NCBI GenBank assembly: GCA_964625175.1
Contig: CAZVAO010000061.1
Location: 1-14,123, forward strand
DNA: 14,123 nt
Direction of reading: 5' to 3'
Source: CAZVAO01 sp964625175
GTDB lineage: Bacteria > Bacillota > UBA994 > PWPR01
Shown piece by piece: positions 7,600 to 14,123 of this stretch. Below the pieces are notes generated by a model that saw only the letters and a list, made by a program, of their open reading frames with translations, was not told the origin of the DNA and ran no database searches. Position numbers and translations under genes: made by a program. Position 1 is the stretch's first letter. Each line of letters begins with the position of its first letter.

Positions 7600-7983
7600 A
7601 TGAAAGTTGAAACCGGTTTATTCTATACGAAGGATCACGAGTGGGTAAAAGTTGAGGGCAATGAAGCAACAATAGGAATCACAGATTATGCTCAACATGC
7701 CTTAGGGGATATTGTCTACGTGGAATTGCCAGCGGTTGACGATTCCTTTGAAGAGGGTGAAGTCTTTGGTGTCATAGAGTCTGTTAAAGCAGCTTCGGAT
7801 ATTTTTATTCCAATTGGTGGTACCGTTACTGAAGTCAACGAATCCTTGGAAGATGAAGCTCAGTTAGTTAATGAAGATCCTTATCAGAATTGGATTATTA
7901 AAATAGCTATGAGTGATGAAGACGAGTTAAAAGCATTGATGAGTCCAGAGGCCTATCAGCAATTTTGTAGTGAACTCGAATAG
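7600..7983 (+). CDS. gcvH: Glycine cleavage system H protein (lipoyl carrier)
   Basis: GcvH carries the aminomethyl intermediate on a lipoyl lysine between the P, T and L proteins. The 127-residue protein has the standard single lipoyl domain: YTKDHEWVKVEG near the N-terminus, GITDYAQHALGDIVYVELP, and the lipoylation site GVIESVKAASD with the modified K63. The end matches the family in NEDPYQNWIIKI. AGGAGG lies a few bases before the ATG. It is the presumed substrate of the divergent lplA. Confidence 0.98.
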   Translation: MKVETGLFYTKDHEWVKVEGNEATIGITDYAQHALGDIVYVELPAVDDSFEEGEVFGVIESVKAASDIFIPIGGTVTEVNESLEDEAQLVNEDPYQNWIIKIAMSDEDELKALMSPEAYQQFCSELE

Positions 7984-8037
7984 TTCGCTTTGTTTGAAGT
8001 GGCTTGGGTGAACTATTAAAGAAATGGAGATGGTAAC

Positions 8038-9378
8038 GTGTATCCATATTTACCTCACACCGAGGAAGATATTAAGCAGATGCTGGAGGTCATTGGGGTT
8101 GACTCTGTAGCCCAATTATTTAGCGATATTCCCGCAAATGTGCGACTGAGTAGAGCGTTGGATTTTGCTGAACACAAATCCGAATTAGAGGTTCGTAGAA
8201 TATTTAATGATTTAGCACAGATGAATGTAGGGGCTGATCAATTGGTCAATTTCTTAGGTGCTGGCGCCTATGACCACTATATCCCTAGCGTCGTTGGGCA
8301 TTTGGCAGGCCGTTCAGAATTCTATACAGCCTACACGCCGTATCAGCCTGAAGTTAGTCAGGGCACATTACAGGTTATTTTCGAGTATCAGACAATGATT
8401 TGTGAGTTAACGGGTTTGGATGCATCAAATGCTTCACTTTATGATGGGGCAACAGCCTGTGCTGAAGCGGCTTTCATGGCCTGTAGTAGTACGCGCAAGA
8501 ACAATGTCGTTGTATCGGAGACAGTTAACCCGAATACCCGAAAAGTATTGCAGACCTATTTGAGATTTAAGGGGCTCAACCTTATTGTAGTGCCTGAAAA
8601 TGAAGGCGTAACAGATATAACCAAATTGCAGGAAGCCGTTGATCAAGAAACGGCAGCCGTAATTATTCAAAGTCCCAATTTCTTCGGGATTATTGAAGAT
8701 GTTGCAAAAATGGAACCGATAGCCCACCAATACAAGGGATTACTGATTATGAGTACAGATCCGATTTCCTTGGCCATTCTGAAGAGCCCTGGGGAATTAG
8801 GTGCAGATATTGCTGTAGGGGAAGGACAGGCTCTCGGCAATTCGCTTTCATTTGGCGGACCTTACTTGGGATTCATTGCGGCAACCAAGAAACTCACACG
8901 TAAGTTACCAGGAAGAATCGTTGGTGAAACGAATGATGTCGATGGTAAGCGGGGATTCGTACTGACCTTACAGGCAAGAGAGCAACATATCCGACGCGAA
9001 CGGGCGACTTCCAATATCACATCGAATCAAGGGCTTAATGCTTTGATGGCAGCGATTTATCTTGTAACGATGGGTAAGCAAGGCCTTAAAGAGGTCGCGG
9101 AACAGTGTGTTAAGAAAGCCCATTATGCGGCCACTGAGATTGCAAAGTCGAATCACTATTCATTGGCATTTAACCAGCCATTTTTCAAGGAGTTTGCCAT
9201 TAAATCTTCCGTCGCTGTCGACGATATGAACGCTAAGTTATTGAAAAAAGGTATTTTAGGTGGTTATAACCTAGGGAACGACTATGAGCAGTATCAAGAC
9301 ACCGTTTTGCTGTGTGTGACAGAGAAGCGAACCAAAACTGAGATTGATCAGTTGGTAGCTGAAATGGAGGGCATATAA
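8038..9378 (+). CDS. gcvPA: Glycine dehydrogenase (decarboxylating) subunit 1
   Basis: This is the N-terminal half of the P protein. In Firmicutes the decarboxylase is split into two chains that together bind PLP and transfer the aminomethyl group of glycine to lipoyl-GcvH with release of CO2. The 446-residue length is typical. Family motifs are MYPYLPHTEEDIKQML at the start, LGAGAYDHYIPSVV, TPYQPEVSQGTLQ, the YDGATACAEAA region, SFGGPYLGF and QAREQHIRRERATSNI. The start is GTG with GGAG 8 bases upstream. The stop overlaps the gcvPB start by one base (TAATG), indicating translational coupling of the two subunits. There are 54 bases between gcvH and this gene, with no terminator. Confidence 0.97.
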   Translation: MYPYLPHTEEDIKQMLEVIGVDSVAQLFSDIPANVRLSRALDFAEHKSELEVRRIFNDLAQMNVGADQLVNFLGAGAYDHYIPSVVGHLAGRSEFYTAYTPYQPEVSQGTLQVIFEYQTMICELTGLDASNASLYDGATACAEAAFMACSSTRKNNVVVSETVNPNTRKVLQTYLRFKGLNLIVVPENEGVTDITKLQEAVDQETAAVIIQSPNFFGIIEDVAKMEPIAHQYKGLLIMSTDPISLAILKSPGELGADIAVGEGQALGNSLSFGGPYLGFIAATKKLTRKLPGRIVGETNDVDGKRGFVLTLQAREQHIRRERATSNITSNQGLNALMAAIYLVTMGKQGLKEVAEQCVKKAHYAATEIAKSNHYSLAFNQPFFKEFAIKSSVAVDDMNAKLLKKGILGGYNLGNDYEQYQDTVLLCVTEKRTKTEIDQLVAEMEGI

Positions 9379-10689
9379 TGGTTAACTATAATAAGTTGAT
9401 ATTTGAAGTATCTAAACCGACNNNNNNNNNNNNNNNNNNNNNNNNNNNNNNNNNNNNNNNNNNNNNNNNNNNNNNNNNNNNNNNNNNNNNNNNNNNNNNN
9501 NNNNNNNNNNNNNNNNNNNNNTTCATTACATCCTTTGCAGCCGATTGATACCGTTCAGGGTGCATTAAAGTTAATGTATAATTTACAAGAAGCTCTCGCT
9601 GAATTAGCCGGGATGTCTGCGGTTACATTGCAACCATCCGCAGGTTCTCAGGGCGAGCTGACAGGGCTGATGATTATTAAAGCCTATCATGAGAAAAATG
9701 GAGAAGGTCATCGTAACAAAATCATTATTCCAGACTCTGCCCATGGAACGAATCCCGCTTCTGCTACGATGGCGGGCTATGAAGCGATTGAAATCAAATC
9801 CAACAGCAAAGGAATCGTTGATTTAGCTGAATTGAAGGCTGCAATCGATGATGATATTGCTGGCTTGATGCTGACGAATCCCAATACGCTCGGTCTTTTC
9901 GAAAGCGATATTGTCGAAATCGCTAAAATGGTGCATGATGCTGGTGGTTTGCTCTACTACGATGGCGCTAACATGAATGCCAATATGGGCATCACAAGGC
10001 CTGGTGACATGGGGTTTGATATTCTTCATTACAATCTTCATAAAACATTTAGTACCCCGCATGGCGGTGGCGGGCCAGGGAGTGGTCCTGTAGGTGTCGT
10101 TGAATCTTTGGTTAAATTTTTGCCAGCACCGCGCGTGCTCAAACAGGGGGATCACTATACCCTAAGTGTCGCAGGAGAAGATTCAATTGGTGCAATTAAG
10201 AATTTCTACGGCAACTTTGGTGTGATGGTTCGGGCCTATGCCTATATTCTGACTATGGGAAGCGATGGACTTAAGCGAGCCAGTGAACTTGCTGTTTTGA
10301 ATGCAAATTATATTAAAGACGCTCTGAAGAAGTACTATAAACTGCCAATTGATGAAATCTGCAAGCACGAATTCGTCCTATCTGAGTTAATTGAAAACGA
10401 GCACCATGTGACAACCCTCGATGTAGCGAAACGATTAACAGATTTAGGGTATCATCCACCGACAATCTACTTCCCGTTGATCATCGAAAGCGCATTGATG
10501 ATTGAACCAACTGAGACGGAGAGCAAGGAGACAATTGATGCCTTTATTCAGGCGATGATCCAAATTGCTGAAGAAGCCGTATCTGATCCGGATCTTCTCA
10601 AAACGGCACCACATAATACACCTGTGCGAAGACTTGATGAGGTCAAGGCAGCACGCCAACTGATTCTGCGCTGGCAGCCAGAGCTCTAA
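9378..10689 (+). CDS. gcvPB: Glycine dehydrogenase (decarboxylating) subunit 2, interrupted by an assembly gap
   Basis: This is the C-terminal, PLP-binding half of the P protein. The start is the ATG overlapping the gcvPA stop, reading MVNYNKLIFEVSKP, which matches the family N-terminus (LIFExSKPG). After the gap the protein resumes at SLHPLQP and has LQPSAGSQGELTGL, SAHGTNPASA, YDGANMNA and HYNLHKTFSTPHGGGGPG, whose lysine forms the PLP Schiff base. Visible residues are 14 before the gap and 388 after it, about 400 in all, whereas the family is close to 485-490. The 5' and 3' parts are in different frames across the 100 N, so the placeholder length is wrong; I do not read this as a pseudogene. 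The codons around the missing SCTMKYNP-type motif cannot be checked. Confidence 0.93.
9422..9521. other. Assembly gap (100 N) inside gcvPB
   Basis: Exactly 100 N, the conventional placeholder for a gap of unknown length. For gcvPB to be continuous the true missing length must be a multiple of 3, which 100 is not. By comparison with family length it is probably about 250-265 bp. Confidence 0.97.
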
Positions 10690-10702
10690 GGATTCGCGAG
10701 AT

Positions 10703-12106
10703 ATGAGTAAAAAATTAGTATTTATTGGTGGGGGCCCGGGCGGTTATATTGCCGCAATCCGGGCCGCTCAATTAGGTGCAGAAGTCACTGTTATTGAAAA
10801 AGCTGAGCTAGGTGGAACTTGCTTAAATTGGGGGTGTATCCCAACGAAGGCCTTATATCACAATGCCGAAATACTTCATACGATGAAACATTCTGAAGAT
10901 TTTGGCATTTCTGTAGCAGGCTATTCCTTTGATCTGGCTAAAATCAATCTGCGCAAGAATCATATTATCAACAAACTGAAAATGGGGATTGCCAGTATAC
11001 TGGAATCTTATGGTGTGGAAGTTATTGCGGGAAGCGGGTCTTTAATTGATCCACATACGGTAGAGGTGGTTTACGCCGATCACACGAGTAAACAGATTTC
11101 TGCAGACTATATTATTATTGCTACTGGATCTTCACCAACAATACCGCCCATTCCAGGAATTGATCATCCCAATGTCATGACTTCTAAGGATGCGCTGGAA
11201 TTTTCAGAAATCCCTGATCATTTGGTTATTATTGGTGGTGGCGTAATCGGTATGGAATTTGCCAATATCTATAATGCTTTTGGTTCTAACGTCACGGTCA
11301 TTGAAGCGATGCCCTATATACTAAGCAATGTCGATAAGGCCGTTGCGAAGCGCTATCAATCCATCGCAAAGAAAATGGGTATTGAGATTCAGGTCGCTAC
11401 AATGGCTAAACGAGTCGCAGAAAAAGATCAGGGTTGTGAAGTTACCGTTGAGGGCAAAAAAGGTGAACAGCAGATTTATGCGGATAAGGTATTGGTATCT
11501 GTAGGACGTAGGCCGAATGTTAGCCATCTCAATCTGGGGAATGCGGGCATCGAATTTGACAGACATGGGATAAAGGTCAATACATATTTTGCAACGAATA
11601 TTGATCATGTTTATGCAATCGGCGATGTTAACGGGATTAATATGTTAGCGCATGCCGCCTCACATCAGGGGATCATTGCAGTTGAACATATTTTAGGAAA
11701 TAGTGATGATGCAACCGATATGATTGTTCCCGCCTGTATTTTTGTATCACCGGAAATCGCGATTGCTGGATTATCTGAGGAGCAGGTAAAAGAGCAGGGA
11801 ATTGACTATAAAGTGAGTCGGTTTATGTTTGGAGCAAATGGCAAGGCTATGACGCTTGGCGATGAAGAAGGGTTTGTTAAAGTCATTGCCGATAAACAAA
11901 CCAATAGGCTTATTGGCGTACATATTCTGGGGCCCCATGCATCAGACTTGATTCACGAGGCTGTCTTAGCTATCCAGAACAAGCTCGATATTTCACACTT
12001 AAAGCATACGGTTCATGCGCATCCAACGCTTAGTGAGGCATTTTATGAGGCCGTGCTTGGGCTAGATGGTGAGGCGTTGCACCAAGTCAAGACTCGAAGA
12101 AAGTAA
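10703..12106 (+). CDS. lpd: Dihydrolipoyl dehydrogenase (L protein)
   Basis: A flavoprotein disulfide reductase that reoxidises dihydrolipoyl-GcvH with NAD+. The 467 residues follow the family order. The FAD-binding GGGPGGYIAAIRAA comes first, followed by the redox disulfide GGTCLNWGC (C40, C45). The second dinucleotide fold is VIIGGGVIGMEFA (about 175-187), the FAD motif is VYAIGDVNG, and the dimerisation domain ends with the catalytic pair H440/E445 in HAHPTLSEAF. No lipoyl domain is fused. The gene is 13 bases after gcvPB, with a modest ribosome binding site (AAGGA, about 10 bases). No 2-oxoacid dehydrogenase genes are near, so it is likely the L protein dedicated to glycine cleavage, though it may also serve other complexes. 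It is the last gene of the operon. Confidence 0.96.
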   Translation: MSKKLVFIGGGPGGYIAAIRAAQLGAEVTVIEKAELGGTCLNWGCIPTKALYHNAEILHTMKHSEDFGISVAGYSFDLAKINLRKNHIINKLKMGIASILESYGVEVIAGSGSLIDPHTVEVVYADHTSKQISADYIIIATGSSPTIPPIPGIDHPNVMTSKDALEFSEIPDHLVIIGGGVIGMEFANIYNAFGSNVTVIEAMPYILSNVDKAVAKRYQSIAKKMGIEIQVATMAKRVAEKDQGCEVTVEGKKGEQQIYADKVLVSVGRRPNVSHLNLGNAGIEFDRHGIKVNTYFATNIDHVYAIGDVNGINMLAHAASHQGIIAVEHILGNSDDATDMIVPACIFVSPEIAIAGLSEEQVKEQGIDYKVSRFMFGANGKAMTLGDEEGFVKVIADKQTNRLIGVHILGPHASDLIHEAVLAIQNKLDISHLKHTVHAHPTLSEAFYEAVLGLDGEALHQVKTRRK

Positions 12107-12120
12107 TTAAGGTATCAAAC

Positions 12121-12150
12121 AAGGGAACGCTCTGTGAGCATTCCCTTTTT
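12121..12150 (+). terminator. Rho-independent terminator of the gcv operon
   Basis: Stem AAGGGAA-c-GCTC / GAGC-a-TTCCCTT with one C-A mismatch, three-base loop TGT, and a run of T. In the other direction the T tract is interrupted, so it may only partly serve mscL. Confidence 0.9.
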
Positions 12151-12211
12151 GCTTAAATACCATTCATATGAATATTCTCTGACCATTTCAGAGGATTAGA
12201 GAGAGGCTGTC

Positions 12212-12625
12212 TTATTCTTTCTTTAGTAAGTCGCGAATCTCAGTGAGTAATAGGATGTCATCGGGTGTTTTGGGCTCTTCAGCGACCTCTACTGTGACTT
12301 CTTCTTTTTTGCGTTTGGCCCTATTGACGGCCTTGATAATCAGGAATAACACGAAGGCAATGATGATAAAATCGATGATCCCTTGAATGAATACCCCATA
12401 GCGGATAGCCAGTTCGGGAATATCTCCACTCGCAGCCGTTAAAACAATCTTGAGCTCTTTGACATTAATGCTACCAAGTAAAAGTGAAATGACTGGCATC
12501 AGGACATCAGCAACAAAAGATGAGATGATTGAACGGAATGCCCCGCCGATGATGAAAGCAACAGCTAAATCGATAATACTGCCCTTGCTGATAAACTCTT
12601 TGAATTCAGTTAATAGTTTCTTCAT
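12212..12625 (-). CDS. mscL: Large-conductance mechanosensitive channel
   Basis: MscL opens under membrane tension and releases solutes on osmotic downshock. The 137-residue protein has the typical amphipathic N-terminus (MKKLLTEFKEFISKGSIIDLAVAF at the start), the pore helix TM1 (AFIIGGAFRSIISSFVADVLMP), a short periplasmic loop, TM2 (GIIDFIIIAFVLFLIIKAVN), and a charged cytoplasmic helix ending in LLTEIRDLLKKE. GGAGG lies 6 bases before the ATG. It has its own strong promoter and is convergent with the gcv operon. It is an ordinary member of the family. Confidence 0.97.
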   Translation of the reverse strand: MKKLLTEFKEFISKGSIIDLAVAFIIGGAFRSIISSFVADVLMPVISLLLGSINVKELKIVLTAASGDIPELAIRYGVFIQGIIDFIIIAFVLFLIIKAVNRAKRKKEEVTVEVAEEPKTPDDILLLTEIRDLLKKE

Positions 12626-12656
12626 AGGATACCTCCACAGTCAATTATATGAATGA

Positions 12657-12685
12657 ATTATAGCATTTTTAACCAGCTATAACAA
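12657..12685 (-). promoter_or_regulatory. Promoter of mscL
   Basis: On the minus strand: TTGTTA (12685-12680), 17-bp spacer, perfect TATAAT (12662-12657) preceded by TGC (extended -10), about 32 bases upstream of the start codon. Confidence 0.7.
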
Positions 12686-12794
12686 ATAGGATTGCTGTTC
12701 TCTGAAGTCTTCTCAAGTTTTTTTGCAGGTGCACCTTTGGAGCATGTTGTTTTAGATTAGCATACCTAGTAAATCTTAATTTGATAAGGGTTCA

Positions 12795-12827
12795 AAGTAG
12801 GTTTTACTTTGTACTGGAGTAGGTTTA
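12795..12827. repeat. Operator-like repeats at the hydrolase-cupin promoter
   Basis: CAAAGTA and TACTTTG (12794-12812) form an inverted repeat with a 5-base centre. AGTAGGTTT also recurs as a direct repeat at 12796 and 12818, 22 bp apart, about two helical turns. The copies overlap the -35 and reach the -10, as expected of a repressor site. Confidence 0.4.
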
Positions 12828-12831
12828 TGAT
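12803..12831 (+). promoter_or_regulatory. Promoter of the hydrolase-cupin unit
   Basis: TTTACT (12803-12808), 17-bp spacer and TATGAT (12826-12831), about 45 bases before the hydrolase start codon. An alternative with TTGTAC and TACACT at 16 bp overlaps it. Confidence 0.5.
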
Positions 12832-12876
12832 ACACTGCATTCATAATACATTAGCAGCAATAAGGTGGGATAATAT

Positions 12877-13584
12877 ATGAAATTCAAAAGGGCTAAGAAG
12901 TTATTATTGGTAATGGTTGTCATGATCATCATTACGTTTGGAGCATTTTATGTGTATACCCTAGACTATTATCGGGCAGATCCGTCTGTTCTGACGATGG
13001 TAGCGAGCAATGATCAGATTGTGCAGCAGAAGGAGGGAGTCACTGTTTTCTATCCTGACGATGTAACAAGCCTAGATGCAGGTTTTATTTTCTACCCAGG
13101 AGGTAAGGTTGAGGCAATTGCCTATGCGCCTCTACTGGAACGTCTTGCCCAACAAGGAATAATGTGCGTGCTCCTGGAAATGCCATTCAATTTGGCTGTG
13201 TTTGATATCAATGCAGCTAATCAAGTGTATGATTTGTTCCCAGAGATTGATCAATGGTATCTAGGGGGACATTCCCTTGGGGGCGCTATGGCAAGCACCT
13301 ATGTTGGCAAGAATAGCGAGAAACTTGCAGGACTAATCCTGATGGGGGCCTACCCTGTGAACGATTCTCAACTCCCAACGATTGTGATCTATGGGAGCGA
13401 AGACGAGGGTTTGGATTTAACGAAATTAGAGAACGTAGAGAATAAGGTCCGATTCGAAGGGGGCAACCATGCTTATTTTGGCAACTACGGTGAGCAAGAT
13501 GGTGATGGTCAGGCCACAATTAGTCGAGAAGAACAGCAAGTGCGTACGACTGAAGCGATCGTCAACTTTATCAAGCAAAGGTAA
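12877..13584 (+). CDS. Membrane-anchored alpha/beta hydrolase
   Basis: A 235-residue protein with one N-terminal hydrophobic segment (about 8-28) after a basic KFKRAKK start. No signal peptidase site is obvious, so it is likely an anchored protein with the enzyme outside the membrane. The body is an alpha/beta hydrolase of the dienelactone/hydrolase_5 type. It has the oxyanion-side IFYPGGKVE (71-79), the nucleophile elbow GGHSLGG with S133, a likely acid D176 in YGSEDEG, and H198 in EGGNHAYF. AAGGTGG lies 8 bases before the ATG. The substrate is unknown; esterase or lipase-like activity is only a guess from the fold. The cupin gene follows 6 bases after the stop, so the two are co-transcribed. 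Confidence 0.85.
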   Translation: MKFKRAKKLLLVMVVMIIITFGAFYVYTLDYYRADPSVLTMVASNDQIVQQKEGVTVFYPDDVTSLDAGFIFYPGGKVEAIAYAPLLERLAQQGIMCVLLEMPFNLAVFDINAANQVYDLFPEIDQWYLGGHSLGGAMASTYVGKNSEKLAGLILMGAYPVNDSQLPTIVIYGSEDEGLDLTKLENVENKVRFEGGNHAYFGNYGEQDGDGQATISREEQQVRTTEAIVNFIKQR

Positions 13585-13593
13585 GGTGTAATG

Positions 13594-13947
13594 ATGAACA
13601 ATGTGTTTAATGCTTTTAAAGAGATTGATGAGTTCTGGTCACCTAAAATTATTGCATCTGTTAATAGCGTTTATGTTAAGGTTGCCAAATTGCAGGGGGA
13701 TTGTGTCTGGCATACGCATGAGCATGAGGATGAGTTTTTCTATGTTGTCAAAGGGCAGCTTACGATTAATCTGCCAGATGATCAGGTGTTATTAGAGGAG
13801 GGCGGCTATTTTGTTGTTCCGAAGGGAACGTGCCACCAACCTGTCGCTCAGGAGCCGTGTTGGATTATGCTCGTTGAGAATAAAGAGACAAAACATACTG
13901 GGGATACGATTAGTGCAATGACCAAATCAATTGAGGACCAGTTTTAA
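13594..13947 (+). CDS. Small cupin-domain protein
   Basis: A single-domain cupin of about 117 residues, likely cytoplasmic. Counting from the first of two adjacent ATGs (13591), motif 1 is G-x4-H41-x-H43-x4-E48-x6-G55 (within VWHTHEHEDEFF). Motif 2 is G-x5-P-x-G-x2-H82 (YFVVPKGTCH). Together they provide the usual 3-His/1-Glu metal site, so it probably binds a metal. The usual Asn at the end of motif 2 is Ala. I prefer the second ATG (13594) because AAGGTG is then 5 bases away rather than 2. It lies directly behind the hydrolase gene in one transcript, but the family covers binding proteins and enzymes alike. I cannot assign a reaction. Confidence 0.85.
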   Translation: MNNVFNAFKEIDEFWSPKIIASVNSVYVKVAKLQGDCVWHTHEHEDEFFYVVKGQLTINLPDDQVLLEEGGYFVVPKGTCHQPVAQEPCWIMLVENKETKHTGDTISAMTKSIEDQF

Positions 13948-13976
13948 CCTTTAGGTTTGTATAATTAGATACTGTG

Positions 13977-14021
13977 GGGCTGCGCATTAGGGGATTAATT
14001 CTCCAGTGTGCGGCCCTTTTT
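13977..14021 (+). terminator. Rho-independent terminator of the hydrolase-cupin unit
   Basis: Outer stem GGGCTGCGCA / TGTGCGGCCC (10 pairs with G-U), inner stem GGGGA / TCTCC around TTAAT, then five T. It starts 29 bases after the cupin stop. Confidence 0.9.
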
Positions 14022-14103
14022 AGATGGGGGTTAGCGTTCGAGGATCAGGTGTGCCAGATATGGATATTGCAATGAAAAGGTAGGCTCGAGACAGATCCCT
14101 ACA

Positions 14104-14123
14104 ACTATCGCCTATCGCCTATC
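14104..14123. repeat. Short 7-bp tandem repeat at window edge
   Basis: The unit CTATCGC occurs twice and begins a third time as the window ends, so the full length is unknown. No gene is seen in the 100 bases after the terminator. Confidence 0.5.

Noticed and set aside
9403..9421. TTG start (MKYLNR) for gcvPB
   Set aside because: Wrong frame created by the 100-N placeholder; the ATG at 9378 gives the family N-terminus and is coupled to gcvPA.
12154..12200. Hairpin CTCTGA / TCAGAG and palindrome ATTCATATGAAT downstream of mscL
   Set aside because: No T tract follows on the minus strand, so it cannot be called a terminator.

Overview
The window looks like the chromosome of a low-GC Gram-positive bacterium (Firmicutes/Bacillota), most likely an anaerobic or fermentative one. 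The signs are strong AGGAGG-type ribosome binding sites, TTG and GTG starts, a split glycine decarboxylase (gcvPA plus gcvPB), a tandem glycine riboswitch, and a class I (Desulfovibrio/clostridial type) hybrid cluster protein. I cannot name the genus. Base composition is moderate to low GC by eye and even across the window, with no mobile element, tRNA, rRNA or CRISPR array.

Left part (1-1400): two adjacent paralogous CDP-alcohol phosphatidyltransferase genes on the minus strand, the first cut by the window edge. They are separated by a terminator and a separate promoter. A 300+ bp stretch without a convincing gene follows, containing a likely promoter and long leader for hcp. Then come hcp (hydroxylamine reductase / NO-stress protein) and its own terminator, and an APC-family amino acid permease that ends at a perfect bidirectional terminator shared with the convergent lplA.

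Centre (4990-12150): a complete glycine catabolism and lipoylation module. lplA (lipoate-protein ligase, minus strand) is divergent from gcvT-gcvH-gcvPA-gcvPB-lpd (plus strand). Between them lie back-to-back promoters and a tandem glycine riboswitch whose last helix is mutually exclusive with an intrinsic terminator (a glycine ON switch). P-proteins decarboxylate glycine onto the lipoyl arm of GcvH, GcvT releases ammonia and makes methylene-THF, Lpd reoxidises the arm, and LplA attaches the lipoate. A 100-N assembly gap interrupts gcvPB. Its length is not compatible with the reading frame, so it is a placeholder.

Right part (12150-14123): mscL (mechanosensitive channel, minus strand), then a two-gene unit of a membrane-anchored alpha/beta hydrolase and a small cupin. 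Its promoter is overlapped by a direct and inverted repeat that looks like an operator. A strong terminator closes the unit, and the last 100 bases hold no gene.

Most of the window is conventional. The points most worth a second look are the eroded second glycine aptamer, the operator-like repeats at the lplA and hydrolase promoters, the recent-looking paralogue pair, and the gcvPB gap. I found no clear evidence of an undescribed system.
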